DNA from: CAVUBL01 sp963837945
GTDB taxonomy: Bacteria > Acidobacteriota > Thermoanaerobaculia > Multivoradales > DATKCC01
DNA length: 64,000 nt
NCBI GenBank assembly: GCA_963837945.1
Contig: CAWIQD010000006.1
Span: forward strand, 62,001 to 126,000
Reading direction: 5' to 3'
In this document: piece by piece, positions 25,868 to 34,696 of the stretch
How positions within the stretch are numbered: the first letter of the stretch is position 1
Layout of the letters: each line of letters starts with the position of its first letter
Translations under genes and position numbers: made by a program
The notes under the pieces: model-generated
What the model saw: only the letters and a program-made list of their open reading frames with translations
What the model was told of the DNA's origin: nothing
Database searches by the model: none

Positions 25868-26251
25868 CTATCCGGCCGCGGCTCGTGCATCGCGGGCGAA
25901 CCGGAAGAGCTGCATCACCAGGAGATCGAACGTCTCGCCGTCGAGCTGGTAGAAGACCTGCCGTCCCGAGCGCCGCCTCCGGAGCAAGCCGCAACGGCGC
26001 AGCTCCTTGAGATGGCGGGAGGCGGTGGAGAGGTCGATTCCCACGTCCGACGCCAGCTCGGAGACCGAGCAGCATCGGTCGCTCAAGTCGCAGCAGGTCT
26101 CGTCGCGGCACTCCAACGCCTTGCGGGCGATGGCATCGAGGATGGCCAGCCGCACCCCGCTGCCCAAGGCGGAGAACGCCTCGGCAAGGAGGAGGTCGGA
26201 GGCACCGGAGGATCTGGATACGTCGGAACCGAGCTCCGGGAGCTGAGCCAT
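25868..26251 (-). CDS. ArsR family metalloregulator 2
   Basis: The 127-residue winged helix has AFSALGSGVRLAILDAIARK, GIDLSTASRHLKELRRCGLL and wing RRRSGRQVFYQLDGET. It contains CRDETCCDLSDRCCSVSEL, a Cys-rich metal-site candidate as in ArsR 1, but the proteins are otherwise diverged. A strong promoter lies at 26333-26361. The broken merA-like gene upstream suggests an original mercury/arsenic resistance operon. Confidence 0.88.
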   Translation of the reverse strand: MAQLPELGSDVSRSSGASDLLLAEAFSALGSGVRLAILDAIARKALECRDETCCDLSDRCCSVSELASDVGIDLSTASRHLKELRRCGLLRRRRSGRQVFYQLDGETFDLLVMQLFRFARDARAAAG

Positions 26252-26332
26252 GAGTCAAGCCTCCCGATCCCCGCACGGAGGAGTGCGGACGAGGGTCTGT
26301 CTGGAATTGCATACTCTCAACATAATGCAGGC

Positions 26333-26361
26333 ATTGTAGCATGCGGACCGACCCGCGTCAA
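26333..26361 (-). promoter_or_regulatory. Sigma-70-type promoter for arsR 2
   Basis: On the minus strand TTGACG (26361-26356), a 17-bp spacer and TACAAT (26338-26333) match consensus at 5/6 for each box. Downstream the leader contains TGCATTATG...AGTATGCA, an imperfect inverted repeat that could be the ArsR operator. Confidence 0.65.
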
Positions 26362-26459
26362 CCGGCCGTCGACGAGGACTTTCCCCAATTCGGGTATCAG
26401 CCCAAACGTCCAAAACGTTACGGTAGCGGGTTATCCGCCCTGTGGAGTTGGCGATGGGG

Positions 26460-26704
26460 GTGCTCTCGCCGCCGTCTCGACGCCTCGTCGGTGGTCGCGC
26501 CTCCAGGCCGCGACAGACCACCTCGGCGACCGCCGTGAAGACGACGTGCGCCGCCAGGCCCCGGGCATGAGCCTCCCAGGGGAACGCCTCCGGTCGTGGT
26601 GTAGTGCCGAGGGCCCAGTTGATGCCCTCGTCGCCGATTGCGAAGAAGAGCAAGGCAAAGGGGAGCCCCGCGGCGAACGCCAGCGGTCGGGACCGCCGAC
26701 GGAG
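26460..26704 (-). pseudogene. DUF1440/YagU-like membrane fragment fused to merA
   Basis: Directly after the truncated reductase the frame continues PLAFAAGLPFALLFFAIGDE, GINWALGTTPRPEAFPWE and HARGLAAHVVFTAVAEVVCR. This resembles the C-terminal part of small membrane proteins of the DUF1440/YagU kind. Its own start is missing, so it is a remnant joined in frame to merA; the shared frame runs on to 26255. Confidence 0.5.
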
Positions 26705-26705
26705 C

Positions 26706-28016
26706 ACCGTCATGCCCGCCCGCAGGGCGAGCGCCGCGGCCTGAATGACCTCTCCGGCGCCGTCGGCGAGCACCTGCGCACCGAGGAGCCGTCCGCCGGC
26801 CGCCTCGGCGACCAGCTTGACGAACCCGCGGGTCTCGAAGTTGGCGAGCGCCCGCGGCACCTGCTCGAGCGGCAGGAGCCGGCTCTCAACGGCGATCCCA
26901 CGCTCGCGCGCCGCCTGCTCGGTGAGGCCCACCCAGGCCGCCTGCGGGTCGGTGAACACCACTGCAAGCATGGTGGCGAGGTCGAGCCGTGCCTCGCCGC
27001 CCGTCATGTTGACGGCGGCCCGGGTGCCCGCGGTCGCGGCGACGTAGACCAGCTCGGGGAGGATGGTGCAGTCGCCGGCGGCGAAGACGCCGGGCGCCGA
27101 GGTACGGAGCCGCTCGTCCACCACGACCGCTCCGCGGGCGTCGGTGGCGACTCCCGCCGCCTCGAGCCCGAGCTCAGCGGTGTTGGCGGCCCGGCCGGTG
27201 GCGACCAGCAGCCGCTCCCCGAAGATCGGGCCCTCGGGGCAGACGACCCCGAAGCGGCCGTCCTCGTAGCGGACCTCGGAGGGGAGGGTGTGCGTGCGCA
27301 CGTCGATGCCCTCGGCCCCGAACACCTCCGCCAGGCCGGTACCGAGCGCCGGCTCCTGCGCCGAGAGCAGCGTGCTGCGCGCGAGGAGGGTCACGCGCGC
27401 GCCCAGGCGGCGAAATGCCTGGCCCAGCTCGAGCGCCACGTAGCCGCCTCCGAGCACGATCAGGTGCTCGGGGACCTCTTCGGCGACCAGGGCCTCGGCC
27501 GAGGTCCAGAAGGGGGTCGCGGCGAGCCCGGAGATCGGCGGAACCGTGGAAGACGCCCCGGTCGCAACGAGGATCCGGTCAGTGCAGGGTCAGGGCGCCG
27601 CCGTCGCGAAGCTCCACCTGGACCGTGCGAGCGCCGGTGAACCGCGCCTCGCCCGCCACCAGCCGGATCCGTGGGTTCGCAGCGAGAATGTCGGCGTACT
27701 TGGCCTGGCGCAGCTCGTCGACCCGGGCCTGCTGTTGCGCCACCTGGAGCGCCCGATCGAGGGCGAGGCGCCGGCGCTCGATCCCCGCGAAGGGATGATG
27801 GGCCAGCAGGTGCACCACGTGCGCCGCGCGGAGCATGATCTTCGAGGGCACGCAGCCGACGTTGACGCAGGTGCCTCCTAGGATGCCACGCTCGACCAGG
27901 GTGACGTTCGCGCCCTCCTCCGCGGCGCGGATCGCCGCCGCGAAGGCGGCTGAGCCGGCACCGAGGATCGCGACGTCGAGCGCGCCGTCGCTAGGCTCCG
28001 GGCACTCGATCTGCAC
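26706..28016 (-). pseudogene. merA: Mercuric-reductase-like flavoprotein, frameshifted and C-terminally truncated
   Basis: The N-terminal half (28016-27579) has the FAD fold VAILGAGSAAFAAAIRAAEE and the redox disulfide GGTCVNVGCVPSK. It stops at TGA 27581-27579, where one extra base shifts the frame. The next frame carries on with DRILVATGASS, then the NAD fold (VLGGGYVALELGQAFRRLG), VFAAGDC and the dimerisation domain to RAGMTV at 26706. The last ~35 residues, including the Hg-binding Cys pair, are missing and replaced by a membrane-protein fragment. GTG 28016 is the probable start. The gene is not expected to make active MerA. Confidence 0.8.
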
Positions 28017-28038
28017 TCGACTCTCATCGAAGCCTCTT

Positions 28039-28225
28039 CTCAGAGCTTGTGAATGAATCGCCGGCCGTAGCGAGGGTGCCACCAGGTGCCCCTCGCAAGG
28101 CGCGGCGACGCAGCCGTAGCGGGGCTACGTCGAGGAGCCGTGACGCTGCGAGGGGCGATTCGGGGGCACCCGGGGAACCTCCGAGCGTAGCGAGGTGGTC
28201 GGGTCGGCGAAAAATTCACAAGCTC
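28039..28225. repeat. Inverted-repeat element, family A, copy 3
   Basis: CTCAGAGCTTGTGAATGAATC at 28039 and its inverted partner (AAAATTCACAAGCTCC) near 28214-28225 bound a ~187-bp copy, 20 bp longer inside than copies 1 and 2. The core GACGCAGCCGTAGC...GCTACGTCGAGGAG is conserved. It abuts the 5' end of merA. Confidence 0.7.
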
Positions 28226-28267
28226 CTGTCGGCTGGCCCGAGGCCCTCGGCGGCATCGCCCGGGCGC

Positions 28268-28615
28268 TCAGCCCCCTGCACGACGAGATCTTCCCAGGCC
28301 GCGCGCCAGCCGAAGGGCCCGCAGGCCCAGGTCGAGCCGCAGGAGGACGAGCCTCGGCGAGACCCGGCGGTGGTGGTGGTCGGGGAAGACGTGGAGCGCG
28401 ATGCCATGCTGAATTCTCGCCAAGCTCCCGAAGCCCACGCCGGAAGACTCCAGGAGCTCCGCCAGCTCCTCGAGCGACGGTGGCTCCTCCCGGCTCTCGA
28501 GGCGTCCGACCTTTGCCAGGGTCTCGTCGCGCCACTCGCTCCGCCACCACTGCCGGTGAAGGTACGAGCGGAGGAGTCGGAACAGGGTCGGCAACTGCTC
28601 AAGGATCCCCTGCAT
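28268..28615 (-). CDS. Hypothetical protein
   Basis: The product has 115 residues, rich in Leu and Arg; the middle is helical (RLESREEPPSLEELAELLES) with a His cluster (FPDHHHRRVSP). No family is recognised. ATG 28615 lies inside the end of the XRE gene (17-bp overlap), so it may be its downstream partner. The last ~35 residues are low-complexity Leu/Arg and may be read past a lost stop. Confidence 0.45.
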   Translation of the reverse strand: MQGILEQLPTLFRLLRSYLHRQWWRSEWRDETLAKVGRLESREEPPSLEELAELLESSGVGFGSLARIQHGIALHVFPDHHHRRVSPRLVLLRLDLGLRALRLARGLGRSRRAGG

Positions 28616-29090
28616 GGTCCGTGGTCTCCGTGGCGCCGCTCTCGGCGGCGTTCGCCCGGGAGCCTTTGCCGCCGCCTCCTCCCTTCCCCGCCGGGGCCTT
28701 GGCGCGGGCGGCAGGCAGCAGGGCGAGGGCCGAGTCGATCCAGAAGGTGCCCATGAAGTAGAGGGTCCGCGCGTGGTCGAGGACCTGGCGGCCCGCGGGG
28801 CTGGCGAGGAGGTCCGGGCGATCGAAGACCGGCCGCTCCCGGGCGATCGCCTTCGCCTGCTCGCGGTAGAGGGCGAGGGCGAGGTCGAGCGCGTCCATGC
28901 CGAGCCCCGAGAGGATGGCGTCGAGCTTCTCGAGTCGAGGCAGGCTCCGCCCCGACTCGTAGCTCGCGAGAGAGGCGGCGCTCAGGCCGCTCGCCCGTTC
29001 CAGGTCCCCCCGCGACAGGCCCGCCTCGGCGCGCAGGGCCTGGAGGGCCGAGCCGAGGCCCTCGAACGCCTTCGGCGAAGCGGCCGTCAC
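28599..29090 (-). CDS. XRE family regulator with helical C-terminal domain
   Basis: The product has 163 residues. The HTH_3 domain is LGSALQALRAEAGLSRGDLE, RASGLSAASLASYESGRSLP and RLEKLDAILSGLGMDALDLA. The C-terminal half (~75-130) is helical, with FMGTFWIDSALALLPA, and ends in a Gly/Lys/Ser-rich tail. GTG 29090 overlaps the stop of the preceding gene (GTGA). It probably controls its own operon or the divergent secreted-peptide gene. Confidence 0.8.
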   Translation of the reverse strand: MTAASPKAFEGLGSALQALRAEAGLSRGDLERASGLSAASLASYESGRSLPRLEKLDAILSGLGMDALDLALALYREQAKAIARERPVFDRPDLLASPAGRQVLDHARTLYFMGTFWIDSALALLPAARAKAPAGKGGGGGKGSRANAAESGATETTDHAGDP

Positions 29091-29425
29091 TGCCTCTCGC
29101 TCCACTCGCGGCACGCGCTCTGGAAGTGACGCTCCGCTTCCTCCGCGCCCCATTCGAAGATCCGGATGCCGTCGCCGAGGGCGGACTCCGGCCCGGGGCA
29201 ATCGAGGCTGTCGCCGGGACCCGGGCCCACGAGCCAGGCGGTCATGGTCTCGGCCGCCTGGAGGTAGCGGAAGAGCTCCGGATCTCCGCAGCGAAAGGCG
29301 AGATCCGGCCCCGGAAGCTCCGCCAGCACCTGGCCGGCGAGCTCGACGAGCGACAGGGCCAGGCCGACCCGGGTCCGGGCGCGCTCGACGGTCGGCGCCG
29401 CCGGCGCTTCGCAGGCCGTGGTCAT
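29087..29425 (-). CDS. Hypothetical acidic protein, first gene of XRE operon
   Basis: The product has 112 residues, with no signal peptide or membrane helix and predicted helical (GLALSLVELAGQVLAEL, ELFRYLQAAETMTAWLV). It ends ERHFQSACREWSERQ. No family is recognised. Its TGA overlaps the start of the XRE gene, so the two are made together. It could be a cofactor or antitoxin-like partner of the regulator. Confidence 0.6.
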   Translation of the reverse strand: MTTACEAPAAPTVERARTRVGLALSLVELAGQVLAELPGPDLAFRCGDPELFRYLQAAETMTAWLVGPGPGDSLDCPGPESALGDGIRIFEWGAEEAERHFQSACREWSERQ

Positions 29426-29712
29426 GACGGATCGCCTCCCCGGACCCCCGGCGAGGCGCCCGGCATGGCGGTGTCGGTGCGTGCAACCTGGAGCTCATGC
29501 ATGCGGTAAGGCTAGAGGTCGCCCCGGTGACGGCACAAGCGCAAGATGGCGATCGTTTGGCGCCCGGAGAGCGTGCGTTTGGTGCCATTTTGGCCGCCAA
29601 TTGACGGCCGCGAAGCCCCGAAACGTCCGACTCGATGCACGATGAGTAGCAGGGGGTGGACGGTGCCGGCCTGCCGCCGGTGCTCCGGGCCCGCCTCCAC
29701 AAGGAGCCTCCC

Positions 29713-30012
29713 ATGCACTCGACCGCACCTCGCAGGGCGGGAGCCCTGCTGCTGGCGCTCGCCCTCGTCCTCGTCCTCGCCGCGCCGGCTTCGGCCGCCC
29801 CGGCCCGCACCGCGGACCACGGATCGTCCTTCGTCCAGACCTTCGTCGCCTGGCTCGCCGCCTGGCTGCCGGGCGCCCCGGCCGGCCCCATCCTGACGGC
29901 GGCCCCGGCGCCGCTGGGGCCGGAGGGCGATCCCAGCGGCGCGAAGGCGACGACGGCCGACTGGCCGGTCGCGACGCCGCAGCTCGGCGCCGAACCCGAT
30001 CCCAACGGTTAG
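29713..30012 (+). CDS. Small secreted protein, unknown
   Basis: The product has 99 residues. The signal peptide is RRAGALLLALALVLVLAAPA with probable cleavage at ASA/APA (~28). The mature part is about 70 residues with a hydrophobic Trp segment (FVQTFVAWLAAWLPGAPAG) and a Pro/Asp/Gly tail (PQLGAEPDPNG). AAGGAG lies seven bases before ATG 29713. It is divergent from the XRE operon and upstream of a TPR protein gene. Function is unknown; a precursor of a signalling peptide is one possibility. Confidence 0.55.
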   Translation: MHSTAPRRAGALLLALALVLVLAAPASAAPARTADHGSSFVQTFVAWLAAWLPGAPAGPILTAAPAPLGPEGDPSGAKATTADWPVATPQLGAEPDPNG

Positions 30013-30014
30013 GC

Positions 30015-30042
30015 CCACACGCACTCCGGCGCCGGCGTGTGG
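30015..30042 (+). terminator. Hairpin after the secreted-protein gene
   Basis: CCACACGC (30015-30022) and GCGTGTGG (30035-30042) form a perfect 8-bp stem just after the stop codon. A T5 run follows only at ~30060, so factor-independent termination is plausible but not certain. Confidence 0.4.
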
Positions 30043-30151
30043 CGGGCGGCGCCGGGTTCATTTTTGCCGAGCCGTCCCGTTCTTCCCGGAGAGGGCACTT
30101 TCAAAGTGAGGACAGATACCTGCGCAACCTCGCACTCGCTTTGGAGCGCCC

Positions 30152-31453
30152 ATGCACCTCTCGCCCACCCTCGTCGCCGCCGTCCTCCGCGGGGACCTCC
30201 CCCGGGAGATCCTCGAGGAGGTCGCCCACGACCACCTCAAGACGCTCTGCGCGACCTGCGCAGAGGGCTTGAAGCTCCTCGCCGCCGGCGCCGAGAAGCT
30301 GGGCGGGGATGCGCTTCGGCCCACCACCGACCCCCTGGAGGCGGTCCGGCTCCGGCTGCGCCTCACTCACCCCCAGATGGGGGACAACCTGGCGACGGCT
30401 CGGGGGTGGCTCAAGCGGTTCCTCGAGAAGGTCCCGGCCGACGGGCGCCGGGGGGCGATCGTCGGCGCGTACAAACGCTACCGGGGCCTGATCTTCGGGA
30501 CCCTCCTCCTCGAGGAGGCGCGACAAGCGATTCCGGCCGATCCCGCCGAGTCCCTTTCCCTCGCCGAGGCCGCCCTGGTCTCCTGCCAGGTGACCCACCC
30601 GAGCGAGCCCGACCCCCAGGTGCGGGTGCCGGCCCTGGCGATCCGCGGGAATGCCAAGCGAGCCCTGGGGCGGCTGTTGGAGGCGGAAAAGGACCTCAAG
30701 GAGGCGGCTAAGCTTCTGAACCGCTCTAAGCTCGACGACCTGGCGATCGCGGCGGAGATGGATTCCTTCTTTGGCTCCTTACGAAAGGACCAGGGCCGCT
30801 TCGATGAGGCCGTCCCTCACCTGGAGCGGGCTGCGGCGCTTTACCCATTGCTGGGTGACAGCGAGAGGACAGCACGTACGTTCCTGTTGTTAGGAACCGT
30901 CCACCATCGTTGCCATCGCTCCGACCTAGCGGTTGCCGCCGCTGCCGACGCTCAGAAGCTGCTTGATCGCACCTCGGAGCCATGGCTCCTTGCCTACGCA
31001 ACCTGCTCACTCGCCTACTTCCTGCACGGTCGCGGCGACCTCGACCGCGCCGAGGAGGAGCTGACCGCTCACGAGGATCTGATCGCCGCGGCGGACGAGG
31101 GCCTGCGTTTCCGAGCCGGCTGGCTCCGGGCCCGGATCGCCTGGAGCCACGAGAAGCTGGGCGAGGCGGGGCGCCGGTTCCGGGAGACCTACCGCCGGGC
31201 GCAGGAGCGCGGCATCCCCTTCGACACCTGTCTGGTGGGCCTGGAGCTCGCCCTGGTCGAGCTGGTCCGGGGCCGGACCACGAAGGTCAAGAGCCTCGCG
31301 CTCGAGGCCCTGGGGGTCTTCGCCGAGCAAGACGTGGAGCGGGAGACACGGGCGGCCCTCGAGCTCCTGGAAGCGGCGGCCCGCCGCGACGCCCTCACCC
31401 GAGAGCTCCTCGAGCGGGCCGTCGCGGCCCTGGAGCGCGAGCGGCAGAGCTGA
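30152..31453 (+). CDS. TPR-repeat protein with N-terminal His/Cys motif
   Basis: The 433-residue protein has no signal or membrane helix. The N terminus contains EVAHDHLKTLCATCAEGLKL (~23-42), a possible zinc site of the H-x(n)-C-x2-C type seen in ZAS domains. The rest is TPR-like helical pairs (e.g. AEMDSFFGSLRKDQGRFDEA, AHEDLIAAADEGLRFRAGWL). It acts as a protein-binding scaffold; partner unknown. Codons around 30800-31000 are less GC-rich than the ends. ATG 30152 is the first start in frame. Confidence 0.75.
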   Translation: MHLSPTLVAAVLRGDLPREILEEVAHDHLKTLCATCAEGLKLLAAGAEKLGGDALRPTTDPLEAVRLRLRLTHPQMGDNLATARGWLKRFLEKVPADGRRGAIVGAYKRYRGLIFGTLLLEEARQAIPADPAESLSLAEAALVSCQVTHPSEPDPQVRVPALAIRGNAKRALGRLLEAEKDLKEAAKLLNRSKLDDLAIAAEMDSFFGSLRKDQGRFDEAVPHLERAAALYPLLGDSERTARTFLLLGTVHHRCHRSDLAVAAAADAQKLLDRTSEPWLLAYATCSLAYFLHGRGDLDRAEEELTAHEDLIAAADEGLRFRAGWLRARIAWSHEKLGEAGRRFRETYRRAQERGIPFDTCLVGLELALVELVRGRTTKVKSLALEALGVFAEQDVERETRAALELLEAAARRDALTRELLERAVAALERERQS

Positions 31454-31577
31454 AAAGTCGGCCCCCCCACCGACAACGCCCCGAAGCCTCCGCGGTCGAC
31501 CTCCGTAGCTCGCCTCCACCACCCAGGCTCCACCCTGCCGCGCCCCGGCCGACTCTCCTATACTAGGATTCCGTCGA

Positions 31578-31633
31578 CCGGCGGTGGAGTCCGCCCCGAA
31601 CCGTTGCCGGATCCGGCAGCCAATGACTCCTGC
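31578..31633 (+). ncRNA. Fluoride riboswitch (crcB motif)
   Basis: GGCGG-TGGAGT-CCGCC forms P1 and its loop. The junction has GAACCG, then TTGCCG-GATC-CGGCA makes the second stem, followed by AATGACTCCTGC. The loop GGAGT can pair with ACTCC downstream, the pseudoknot of fluoride riboswitches. It lies ~78 bp upstream of crcB, whose product exports fluoride. A possible -10 box, TATACT, is at 31559-31564. Confidence 0.85.
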
Positions 31634-31710
31634 GGGCGCGCGGGGCGCCACGGGAGTCGGGCCGTCGCTTCATCCCGGGTGCCTCCTCGAACTTGGACAA
31701 GGAGGCGCGG

Positions 31711-32094
31711 ATGGGTCGTCTGATCTGGATCTGCCTGGGAGGCGCGGCCGGCTCGGGGTTGCGCTACCTGGTGTCGGGCTGGGTGCTCCGGGCGCTCGGC
31801 ACGTCGTTCCCCTACGGCACGCTCGCCGTCAACCTCCTGGGGTCGTTCCTGCTCGGGGCCCTGATGTACGTGGGCCTCTCGACCGAGTGGCTGCCGCCGG
31901 CCCTCCGGCTCGCGCTCACGACCGGCGCCCTGGGCGGCTTCACGACCTACTCGACCTTCAGCTACGAGACGATGCGCCTGATCCAGGACGGCGCCTGGGG
32001 CCTCGCCTCGGTGAACGTCGCGGCCACGGTCGTCCTCTGCCTGGCGGCGGCGTTCGCCGGCCTCGCGGCCGGCCGGCTACTCGCCGGCGCGTGA
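31711..32094 (+). CDS. crcB: Fluoride exporter CrcB/Fluc
   Basis: The 127-residue protein has four transmembrane helices. Family signatures are GGAAGSGLRYLVSGWV (~9-24), FPYGTLAVNLLGSFLLGAL (~32-50, with the pore Asn) and TTGALGGFTTYSTFSYETMR (~76-95, with the sodium-site and phenylalanine-box region). Fluc forms dual-topology dimeric F- channels in the inner membrane. ATG 31711 follows AAGGAGG. Expression should rise with fluoride through the upstream riboswitch. Confidence 0.95.
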   Translation: MGRLIWICLGGAAGSGLRYLVSGWVLRALGTSFPYGTLAVNLLGSFLLGALMYVGLSTEWLPPALRLALTTGALGGFTTYSTFSYETMRLIQDGAWGLASVNVAATVVLCLAAAFAGLAAGRLLAGA

Positions 32095-32137
32095 GCCGAA
32101 CCCTCCGGAACCGGCGCCTGCGAGGAGCTGCGACCCG

Positions 32138-33280
32138 ATGACACGGCACGACAGCGGCGCGACGAGGCTCCTGCTCGTCGGCGCGGGCCACGCGAACCTC
32201 GACGTGCTGCGCCGGACGATCCTCGAGACGCCGGCCGGGCTCCAGGTCACGATCGTCTCCCTCGGCGAGCGGCATGTCTACTCCGGGATGACGCCCGGCT
32301 ATCTCGCCGGCCAGTACGGCTTCGACGACCTCACTACGGACGTGCTCGGAATCGCCCGGCGCGCGGGCGCCGAGTGCGTCCTCGGCGAGGTGGCCGCCCT
32401 CGACCCCGCCGCCCGCCGCGTCTGCCTCTCCGACGGGCGCGAGATCGAGTACGACCTCGTGTCGCTCAACGTGGGGTCACTCCTCGCCGGCGCCGGCTCC
32501 GAGGCCGCCCGCCACGCCGAGCTCATCAAGCCGATCGAGCGCGCGGCGCGCGTCAAGCAGAGGATCGAGGCCCTCGTGGCCGAGGGCGGAGACACCCCGG
32601 CCCGGGTCGTCGTGGTGGGAGCCGGCGCCTCCGGGGTGGAGGTCGCCTGTGCGGTGCGCTCGTCGCTTCGCCGCGGCGGCCGCCCCGGCGAGATCTGCAT
32701 TCTCGAGGGCGGCGACCGCATCCTGCGCGGCGACTCGAACGAGCTCCGGCGCCGGGCCGAAGGCGCTCTCGCCGAGCTCGGAATCCGCGTCGAGCTCGGC
32801 CGGCGCGTCGAGCGGGTGACCCCGCGAGCCGTCGTCCTCCGCGGAGGGCGGGAGCTGCCGTCCGACCTGACGATCTGGCTGACCGGGCCGGCGGCGCCGC
32901 CGCTCCTGGCGGCCTCGGGTCTCCCCACCGACCGGCGCGGCTTCCTGCTCGTCGACGACCGCCTGCGCAGCGTCGCCGACCGCCGAGTCTTCGCGGTGGG
33001 CGACTGCGGCACCCTCGAGGCCTACCCCGAGACCCCGAAGGCCGGGGTGTACGCGGTGCGCGAGGCGCCGATCCTGTGGGCGAACCTCCTGGCGACGGCG
33101 CGCGGCGAGGCGCTGACCCGCTACACGCCGCAGAGCGGCTTCCTGTCGATCCTCAACACCGGCGACGGCCGCGCGCTGCTGCGCTGGAAGGGGATCGTCA
33201 GCTGGAGCCGCTGGGCCTGGCACCTCAAGGACCGGATCGACCGCCGCTTCGTGCGCAAGTACCAGCGGCTGGCGGGCTGA
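32138..33280 (+). CDS. FAD-dependent pyridine nucleotide oxidoreductase (NDH-2/SelD-N-like)
   Basis: The product has 380 residues. The N-terminal FAD fold is LLLVGAGHANLDVLRRTILE, with HVYSGMTPGYLAGQYGFDD, as in the flavoprotein domain often fused to selenide water dikinase and in type II NADH dehydrogenases. The NAD fold is VVVVGAGASGVEVACAVRSS (~152-171). The second FAD motif is VFAVGDCGTLEAYPETPKAG (~283-302). It could oxidise NADH with quinone; the true substrate is not shown. It lies 43 bp after crcB and could share its transcript. Confidence 0.75.
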   Translation: MTRHDSGATRLLLVGAGHANLDVLRRTILETPAGLQVTIVSLGERHVYSGMTPGYLAGQYGFDDLTTDVLGIARRAGAECVLGEVAALDPAARRVCLSDGREIEYDLVSLNVGSLLAGAGSEAARHAELIKPIERAARVKQRIEALVAEGGDTPARVVVVGAGASGVEVACAVRSSLRRGGRPGEICILEGGDRILRGDSNELRRRAEGALAELGIRVELGRRVERVTPRAVVLRGGRELPSDLTIWLTGPAAPPLLAASGLPTDRRGFLLVDDRLRSVADRRVFAVGDCGTLEAYPETPKAGVYAVREAPILWANLLATARGEALTRYTPQSGFLSILNTGDGRALLRWKGIVSWSRWAWHLKDRIDRRFVRKYQRLAG

Positions 33281-33292
33281 GGGCTCGCGAGG

Positions 33293-34696
33293 TCAGCGGC
33301 GCAGGTCGAGCTTGAGGCCGCTGGCGCCGAGGGGCTGGTCGTCGAGCTCGGCGTGGAGGTCGCCTGGAGCCTGGCTCATCGGGTTGCCGTCGCTGTCCAG
33401 GCGGGCCTCGACGTGGAGCTTCGGCGGGAAGGGCTGGCCCATCATCGAATCGCCGTCGCCCAGGGCGAAACGCACCGGGAAGGTGGGCGAGGCGATCCGC
33501 TTGACGGCGATCGGCGGCCCGGAGGCAACGCCCGCTGCCCGGACGAAGACGAACAGCACGCCACCCGGCGGCACGTCGCCGGCCGTGCCCGGTGCCAGCT
33601 CGACGACGCCGGAGACCCGAGGTTGCCCGTTGGCGATCGCAACCGAGCCCGCCCCGGCGGGCACGGCGGGCGCGCCGGCCGGAGGCTCCGCCGTCGCCTC
33701 CTCGGCCCCCCCCGCCGCGCCGCCCCGGCCGTTCGCCGCCGCCTGCTCGCGAAGCTGGGTGTACATCTGCTCGAACATGGCGCGGTGCTCGGGCAACCGG
33801 GCCTCGCCGCGCTCGATGGTCGCCCGGGCCTGGTCGAGATGCCCGGTCTTGGCCTGGACCAGGCTCAGGATCGCGTAGGCGTCGGCGAAGTCCGGCGCCT
33901 TGTCGATCACCTGGTTCAGCGTGTCGACCGCCTCCTGCGGCTGACCCATGGCGAAGCGGACGAGTCCCTGGTAGGTGAGCGCCTCGGGGTTGCCGGGAGA
34001 CTTCTCCAGCACGTAGCGGGTCTCGTTCCAGGCCCCCATCCAGTCGCTCTGGCCGAGGTCGAAGCGGGCCTTGGCGAGCCGCGCCTCGAGGTCGTCGGGG
34101 TTCGCCTGGATGCGCGCGTCGAGGGCCTGGGCGGCCTCGGCCCCGGAGGCGGGGGCGGTCGAGGCGCCTCCCGGGCCGCTGCCGGTCAGCTCGCCGCCGG
34201 GCGCGCGCGGCACCGTCGAGCGGGAGACCGAGAAGAAGAGGAGCGCCATGGCGGCCATGGCGCCGGCTCCCCAGAGGAAGCCCTTGAGCGCCGGGTGGCG
34301 GACGAAGATGCCCGGGGCGGTCGCTCGCGCCGCGCCGGCCGGGGCGCCCCCCCGGGGACGCTCGGCCGCACGCCGGCGCCTGAGCGCGGCGCGATGGGCC
34401 TCCAGCTCGCGCAGGGTCTCGGCCGCCGCCAGCTCGATCCTCCGGCGGTGCTCCGCCAGCCGGTCCGGCGTGTACTTGACCGCGGTGTCCTCGAGCTCCT
34501 CGATCTGGGCGAGGAGGGCCGTCTCCTTCTCTTCGAGGTCCCGGATCTCGACCGGCAGGGTGCCCGCCGTGTCCGGGGCCGCCGAGGCCGCGCCCCGCCT
34601 CCGGGTCCACCAGACCAGGAACAGGCCGAGAGCCAGCCCGCCTGCGATGAACAGGAGGGCGGGCAGCCAGCTGAAGGACGCCGAGGCTTCGCTCAC
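33293..34696 (-). CDS. ccmI: CcmI/CycH-like TPR protein of cytochrome c maturation
   Basis: The product has 467 residues. An N-terminal membrane helix (WLPALLFIAGGLALGLFLVW) is followed by a coiled coil (LEEKETALLAQIEELEDTAV), a second helix near ~155 (GAGAMAAMALLFFSVSRST) and TPR repeats (~190-300). The C-terminal domain (FVFVRAAGVASGPPIAVKRI) matches CcmI proteins, which hold apocytochrome c for haem ligation. GTG 34696 overlaps the ccmH stop (GTGA). It is the last gene of the ccm operon. Confidence 0.82.
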   Translation of the reverse strand: MSEASASFSWLPALLFIAGGLALGLFLVWWTRRRGAASAAPDTAGTLPVEIRDLEEKETALLAQIEELEDTAVKYTPDRLAEHRRRIELAAAETLRELEAHRAALRRRRAAERPRGGAPAGAARATAPGIFVRHPALKGFLWGAGAMAAMALLFFSVSRSTVPRAPGGELTGSGPGGASTAPASGAEAAQALDARIQANPDDLEARLAKARFDLGQSDWMGAWNETRYVLEKSPGNPEALTYQGLVRFAMGQPQEAVDTLNQVIDKAPDFADAYAILSLVQAKTGHLDQARATIERGEARLPEHRAMFEQMYTQLREQAAANGRGGAAGGAEEATAEPPAGAPAVPAGAGSVAIANGQPRVSGVVELAPGTAGDVPPGGVLFVFVRAAGVASGPPIAVKRIASPTFPVRFALGDGDSMMGQPFPPKLHVEARLDSDGNPMSQAPGDLHAELDDQPLGASGLKLDLRR

